Source: Deltaproteobacteria bacterium
GTDB lineage: Bacteria; Desulfobacterota; Desulfobacteria; Desulfobacterales; B30-G6
NCBI GenBank assembly: GCA_003647375.1
Contig: QMMS01000181.1
Location: 1 to 9,261 of the forward strand
Direction: 5' to 3'
Length of the DNA stretch: 9,261 bases
Below, in pieces: positions 6,491-9,261 of the stretch (its first letter is position 1; each line of letters begins with the position of its first letter). The position numbers and the translations under genes are program-made. The notes beneath the pieces were generated by a model. It was not told the DNA's origin and searched no databases. It worked only from the letters and a program-made list of their open reading frames with translations.

Positions 6491-6800
6491 AAAACCTGGT
6501 CCTTTGGGCCAGGTCAGAGATATTTGGCTATGACGATGAAGATAATAATATAAATCCGAAGCACGAATATCGAAATTCTAAACAATACCCAATGGCCAAA
6601 ATTCAAATGATCAAAAATCGGCGCGAAAGTTGGAATGGTTAAGTCACGGACACATGTTTGGTGAATTTGAGCATTTGATATTTGGGTTTGTTTCGTATTT
6701 CGATATTCGGATTTAGAATTTGTCACACGATGAATGTGTATAACATTAACCCCTATATGGTTGAATCAGTGCCAGGCCCTTTGGACCCGGGTATCTACTT
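6491..6800 (+). repeat. Long direct repeat, left copy (flanks ATPase/DUF6125 unit)
   Basis: A 310-bp block that aligns along its whole length, with scattered substitutions and small indels, to 8058-8360 in the same orientation. It starts with AAAACCTGG and ends with GGGTATCTACTT, 13 bp before the ATPase ATG, so the ATPase promoter is probably inside or just upstream of it. Each end has a palindrome: ACCTGGTCC (6493-6501) pairs with GGGCCAGGT (6505-6513) over a TTT loop, and near the right end is the related CCAGGCCC-TTT-GGACCCGG (6772-6790). Between them are two facing arrays of 7-bp words (6554-6616 on plus; about 6658-6715 on minus), with words such as ATCCGAA and TATCGAA. A TATAAC hexamer at 6739 has no well-spaced -35. 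It contains no gene. Confidence 0.85.
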
Positions 6801-6813
6801 GTGAGGACATAAC

Positions 6814-7533
6814 ATGCATTTGAAGCGCGTATCGTTTTTTCCCGAGAAATATCCCGACAAAAAAGTATATCCTTTTAACCTGGACATTTTCCGTCACACG
6901 GATGAGATTGTTTTTCATTCCAACCTAACCTTTTTGGTCGGTGAGAATGGTTCCGGGAAGTCGACACTGCTCGAGGCCACATCGCATGGATGCGGCTTCC
7001 ATATCTGGCAGGGCCATAGCCGCTCACGCTATAACAACAATCCATACGAAAAAGAACTCTATCGATATATTTCATTGGATTGGCAGAATGGCCGAGTGCC
7101 AGGATCATTTTTTGCGTCCGACATATTTCGGAATTTTGCACGAAATCTGGATGAATGGGCTTCCATGGATCCCGGCATGCTGTCATATTTCGGGGGGAAA
7201 TCGCTCATGTCCCAGTCACACGGGCAATCGTTGATGTCCTTGTTTAAGGCGCGATACAAAATCAAGGGGCTATATCTCCTGGATGAACCTGAGACCGCCC
7301 TTTCTCCCAAAAGCCAGTTGGAGCTTTTGTCCGTTTTGAAACGAATGAGCAGACGGGGACATGCCCAGTTTATTATCGCCACCCATTCACCCATTCTACT
7401 TGCCTGCCCGGGTGCCGTGATTTTAAGTTTCGACGAATACCCCATTCGGGAGATTGAATACGAAGAAACCGCGTATTACAAGCTTTACAAGGCATTCCTG
7501 GAGGATAGGGATCAGATACTTTCTGCGTTATAA
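6814..7533 (+). CDS. COG3910-type ABC/AAA-like ATPase, soluble
   Basis: A 239-residue single-domain P-loop ATPase without membrane segments. Visible motifs are: Walker A GENGSGKS at 43-50; the [14 protein letters not shown] region (126-139), whose SHGQS acts as an ABC-type signature; Walker B YLLDEPE at 154-160 with Asp157 and Glu158; and the switch His191 in [10 protein letters not shown]. The pattern and length fit the predicted ATPases of COG3910, which are ABC-like but have no known permease partner. The true function of the family is unknown to me. Start: ATG at 6814 with GAGG 7 nt upstream. It is followed after 14 bp by the DUF6125-like gene, and the pair lies between long direct repeats. 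A DNA-repair, defence or metallo-chaperone role would be guesswork. Confidence 0.85.
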   Translation: MHLKRVSFFPEKYPDKKVYPFNLDIFRHTDEIVFHSNLTFLVGENGSGKSTLLEATSHGCGFHIWQGHSRSRYNNNPYEKELYRYISLDWQNGRVPGSFFASDIFRNFARNLDEWASMDPGMLSYFGGKSLMSQSHGQSLMSLFKARYKIKGLYLLDEPETALSPKSQLELLSVLKRMSRRGHAQFIIATHSPILLACPGAVILSFDEYPIREIEYEETAYYKLYKAFLEDRDQILSAL

Positions 7534-7536
7534 ATG

Positions 7537-7541
7537 AAGGG
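7537..7541 (+). promoter_or_regulatory. Ribosome binding site choosing the start at 7548
   Basis: AAGGG ends directly before the ATG at 7542 but stands 6 nt before the in-frame ATG at 7548. The second ATG is therefore the more probable start of the DUF6125-like gene. Confidence 0.65.
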
Positions 7542-7547
7542 ATGAGC

Positions 7548-8066
7548 ATGGACTTGACAATCCTTGAAAAGATGAGCCGGGAGGACTTACAGCAATACAC
7601 GGAATTCCTGTTGTGGCACTATCGGGTGATGGATGCATTCTGGTTTATCAAAGTAGGGGAGGCATTTGATCAGCCCACCGCAGAGAGAATCAACGAAAAA
7701 GTTTGGCGGCGTGTATCTGGAATGGCCTCCAGGGATCTTTTGAAACGATTCCAGATCGAGGAAAAAGGTCTAAAAGGCTTTGTGAAAGCACTGAAACTTT
7801 TCCCCTGGTGTATTCTCGTGGGCTATCATATCGAAGAAAACCCCGATGAGGTTCTTATTACCGTTCCTTCTTGCCCCACCCAGGAAGCACGGCTGCGTCG
7901 TGGTCTGGATGAGTTTGTCTGCAAGGAAATGCATCGAGGTGAGTTTGAAGGATTTACTCACGAAATCGACCCCCAAATCATGGTGGAATGTCAATTCGCC
8001 CCGCCTGATCCACATCCTCCTGATGTGTTTTGTCGGTGGAGATTTTCTTCAGTATCGAAAACCTGA
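7548..8066 (+). CDS. DUF6125-like protein of unknown function
   Basis: A 172-residue soluble protein. I recognise it as resembling the DUF6125 family seen in anaerobic bacteria and archaea; no function is established to my knowledge. Visible blocks are: [13 protein letters not shown] (21-33) in a helical N-terminal half; INEKVWRR (48-55); and a conserved-looking C-terminal half with [15 protein letters not shown] (106-120), EFVCKEMH (122-129), [12 protein letters not shown] (146-157) and FCRWRF (161-166). Cys109, Cys125, Cys148 and Cys162 with nearby His129 and His156 could form a metal or Fe-S site; this is inference. The layout of Cys-Pro, Cys and acidic residues faintly recalls the ATC-hydrolase-like domain. 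It follows the ATPase gene by 14 bp on the same strand, so they are probably co-transcribed. Its last three codons, including the TGA stop, lie inside the right copy of the long direct repeat. Confidence 0.75.
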   Translation: MDLTILEKMSREDLQQYTEFLLWHYRVMDAFWFIKVGEAFDQPTAERINEKVWRRVSGMASRDLLKRFQIEEKGLKGFVKALKLFPWCILVGYHIEENPDEVLITVPSCPTQEARLRRGLDEFVCKEMHRGEFEGFTHEIDPQIMVECQFAPPDPHPPDVFCRWRFSSVSKT

Positions 8067-8360
8067 TTCTCTGGGCCAGGTCAGAGATAATTGGCTATGC
8101 CGATGTCAATAATGGTTAAAATTCGAAGCACGAAATTCGAAATGCTAAACAATATCCAATGATCCAAAATCAAATGTTCAAAACCAAGCCCAGCATACAG
8201 AAGCACATGGGTTATGTTTGGGTCATTTGAGCATTTGATATTTGAATTTGTTTCGAATTTCGATATTCGGATTTAGGATTTATTACAGCCGAATATGTAA
8301 AACGATAAACTCTTACAGGGTATGAACAGTTCCGAGCCCTCTGGATCCGGGTATCTATTT
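8058..8360 (+). repeat. Long direct repeat, right copy
   Basis: A 303-bp counterpart of 6491-6800 in the same orientation. It begins AAAACCTG and ends GGGTATCTATTT. Several stretches are identical (GGGCCAGGTCAGAGATA, GAGCATTTGATATTTG and TTTCGATATTCGGATTTAG); the central spacer (about 8182-8215) and the part right of 8285 are more diverged. The end palindromes are present in weaker form and carry TCT rather than TTT loops. The facing 7-bp word arrays are kept. The first 9 bp overlap the end of the DUF6125-like gene. No ATPase-like gene follows; instead a REP-like element and a convergent GNAT gene lie to the right. With 8406-8446 it accounts for most of the 382-bp stretch between the two genes. 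The remainder (8361-8405) holds nothing recognisable. Confidence 0.85.
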
Positions 8361-8405
8361 ACGGTAAGTTATGCCAATCGAAAAAACATGCAGGAAGGTT
8401 AAAGA

Positions 8406-8446
8406 GCGGCAAAGCCGCGACAAATAAATTTGCGCAGCAAATTTAT
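8406..8446 (+). repeat. REP-like double-hairpin element, copy 3 (possible terminator for GNAT gene)
   Basis: GCGGC (8406-8410) pairs with GCCGC (8414-8418) over AAA. After GACAA comes ATAAATTTGC (8424-8433), pairing perfectly with its complement (8437-8446) over the loop GCA. The plan is the same as copies 1 and 2. It starts 2 bp beyond the stop of the GNAT gene. Read on the minus strand, the GC hairpin is followed by TCTTT, so it may act as a weak intrinsic terminator for that gene. Confidence 0.7.
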
Positions 8447-8448
8447 AT

Positions 8449-8883
8449 TTATATGGATTTACGCAGGTTAATGAAATTGCTCCGGTCGAATCCCATGGTT
8501 TTGAAGAAAGACAACAGGTCTGGTGAGTCCCATCTGACGGAGGTATATACGTTTTCAATCCCTTCGGATTTATAATATTCAAATATTTTAAGGGCCAGTT
8601 TTTTTCCAATATCCTGCCCCATGTATTCAGGCTTTACACCTAATGTGGCGATCCATGCACTTTTTTCGATGCCAAACCCCAGTGTCAGGATATAGCTGAT
8701 CATGAAGCCGACAATCTTCCCGTCGAGTTCCGCCACCAGACAGATATCTTCATCTCTTTGCGCATGTTGTTCAATGAGACCATTGAAATCAGGATGTACG
8801 GGTTTTTGAATAATCCCGCCGTAAATTGCACTGATTTCAACGACGTCTTCTTTTATCATTTTTCTGATGGTGATATTTTTCAC
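8449..8883 (-). CDS. GNAT family N-acetyltransferase
   Basis: A 144-residue single GNAT domain. The N-terminal IRKMIKEDVVEISAIY (residues 5-20) is a typical first strand and helix. AELDGKIVGFMISYI (51-65) is the beta-hairpin before motif A. WIATLGVKPEYMGQDIGKKL (77-96) is motif A, in which Q-D-I-G-K replaces the usual Q/R-x-x-G-x-G/A acetyl-CoA pyrophosphate loop closely enough. RWDSPDLLSFFKTMGF (117-132) is motif B. The acceptor (protein N-terminus, small molecule or tRNA) cannot be told. The start is GTG at 8883 with AAGGA 7 nt upstream (8895-8891). The gene follows the DUF2080-like gene by 26 bp on the same strand, so the two probably share a transcript. It is full length for a compact GNAT, without truncation. 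Confidence 0.85.
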   Translation of the reverse strand: MKNITIRKMIKEDVVEISAIYGGIIQKPVHPDFNGLIEQHAQRDEDICLVAELDGKIVGFMISYILTLGFGIEKSAWIATLGVKPEYMGQDIGKKLALKIFEYYKSEGIENVYTSVRWDSPDLLSFFKTMGFDRSNFINLRKSI

Positions 8884-8909
8884 AAAAAGATCCTTTTCAG
8901 ATAAATAGG

Positions 8910-9077
8910 TTAATCGATCCGAATGATCTTGACCTGGTGCCCGACCCAGTTCGGGGGAAGATAAACCCGGCCACTGTTACCACTGGACTTGACTTTTTTT
9001 TCAATCATCTCTTCGCCGTAAATTTCAAACTTGACCTTGGCTCTTGTCATATCGTTTTCGGCATTCTGGCTGGCCAT
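8910..9077 (-). CDS. Small DUF2080-like (AbrB/MazE-like fold) protein, transposase-associated family
   Basis: A 55-residue ORF with ATG at 9077, TAA at 8912-8910 and an AAGGA SD (9088-9084) 6 nt upstream. Residues 16-30 read KFEIYGEEMIEKKVK and 31-52 contain SSGNSGRVYLPPNW followed by VGHQVKII. This matches the DUF2080 family that I know as small proteins annotated 'transposase-associated' in archaea and some anaerobic bacteria. The GNSGRVYLP core resembles the swapped-hairpin DNA-binding strand of AbrB/MazE-type regulators. A role as a DNA-binding regulator or antitoxin is therefore plausible but unproven. No transposase gene is present in the window. The next gene, 26 bp downstream, is the GNAT acetyltransferase. 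It was found by reading the minus strand directly, because the ORF is very short; the good SD, family match and spacing support it. Confidence 0.75.
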   Translation of the reverse strand: MASQNAENDMTRAKVKFEIYGEEMIEKKVKSSGNSGRVYLPPNWVGHQVKIIRID

Positions 9078-9158
9078 TGATTATCCTTTGCCATGTTGTT
9101 TGTGCAACCTTGGGGTCAACTTAGGTAGAAATAACTATTGTCCGTCCAGAAATGAGGA

Positions 9159-9261
9159 TTTTTTCGTGAGATCAAGGCGGACGACAGATTTAACCCGGAG
9201 TAATAGCGTGCTATTTTGAGGAGTTAAATCATGGCGTCCAACGCCGATATCGCGGAAAAAG
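9159..9261. repeat. Hairpin-forming palindromic element, cut by the window end
   Basis: A long imperfect hairpin upstream of the DUF2080-like gene. The core is AATAGC (9202-9207) with GCTATT (9210-9215). It is flanked by GATTTAAC (9187-9194) with the perfect complement GTTAAATC (9223-9230), then GGACG (9179-9183) with CGTCC (9235-9239). Beyond that TTTTTTCGTGAGATC (9159-9173) faces GATATCGCGGAAAAA (9246-9260) with imperfect pairing. The structure may extend beyond the window; left of it, TATTGTCCGTCCAGAAA (9136-9152) could be the outer arm. The ATG at 9231 opens a frame to the window edge but lies inside the stem, so it is not called a gene. The 9089-9158 stretch holds no clear promoter. Confidence 0.65.

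Noticed and set aside
6514..6726. 70-residue minus-strand ORF inside the left long repeat
   Set aside because: Its codons follow the heptad arrays, and the right copy of the repeat does not keep an equivalent protein with a start and SD.
6720..6746. Sigma-70 promoter TTGTCA with TATAAC/TAACAT before the ATPase gene
   Set aside because: Spacing is 13 or 15 bp, too short, and the hexamers are not kept in the right repeat copy.
6491..8360. Integron gene-cassette (attC) reading of the repeats
   Set aside because: At about 305 bp the blocks are far longer than attC sites, and no paired R/L box layout or integrase was found.
9031..9219. Plus-strand ORF across the DUF2080-like gene and end palindrome
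   Set aside because: It overlaps a better supported small gene in antisense and runs into the hairpin element.
9231..9261. ATG opening a frame to the window edge after a GAGG-like SD
   Set aside because: The bases form the right arm of the palindromic element, so the start-like context is probably accidental.
1..9261. tRNA or rRNA genes
   Set aside because: No cloverleaf with a TTCNANNC-type arm and no rRNA-like segment was noticed in the gaps on either strand, though this was by eye only.

Overview
The window reads as a chromosomal segment of an anaerobic, probably sulfate-reducing member of the Desulfobacterota (former Deltaproteobacteria). The reasons are a heterodisulfide-reductase-like Fe-S protein of the kind linked to electron transfer flavoproteins, a menaquinone-type UbiA prenyltransferase, MeaB, small families common in such genomes (DUF6125-like, DUF2080-like) and a heavy load of palindromic intergenic repeats. 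The lineage is inferred from gene content; there is no rRNA or other marker. No tRNA, rRNA, CRISPR array or transposase gene was seen.

Layout. 1-1164 (+) is the 3' part of the Fe-S oxidoreductase gene. It faces a four-gene minus-strand block read from 6232 down to 1449: meaB, an adenine-deaminase-like amidohydrolase, a UbiA/MenA prenyltransferase and a CPBP membrane protease. meaB and the deaminase gene are tightly coupled (11 bp apart, the second SD sitting on the first stop). The two downstream gaps are about 210 and 240 bp and are filled by inverted repeats, so co-transcription there is less certain. From 6814 (+) comes a compact two-gene unit, a COG3910-type ATPase followed 14 bp later by a DUF6125-like protein. 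It is bracketed by two ~305 bp direct repeats (6491-6800 and 8058-8360). The right repeat overlaps and supplies the stop codon of the second gene. Outside these repeats lie REP-like double-hairpin elements (6356-6397, 6430-6471, 8406-8446). On the minus strand, 9077-8449, a 55-residue DUF2080/AbrB-like protein precedes a GNAT acetyltransferase by 26 bp. The window ends inside another palindromic element.

The coding part is mostly recognisable metabolism: electron transfer from ETF to quinone, quinone prenylation, B12-enzyme chaperoning and a purine-deaminase-like enzyme. The most unusual material is the ATPase/DUF6125 cassette between long direct repeats, the DUF2080-like/GNAT pair, and the fact that nearly every intergenic gap holds a different structured repeat. 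Several of these repeats are built on a 7-bp period. All assignments come from reading motifs by eye; no database search was run.
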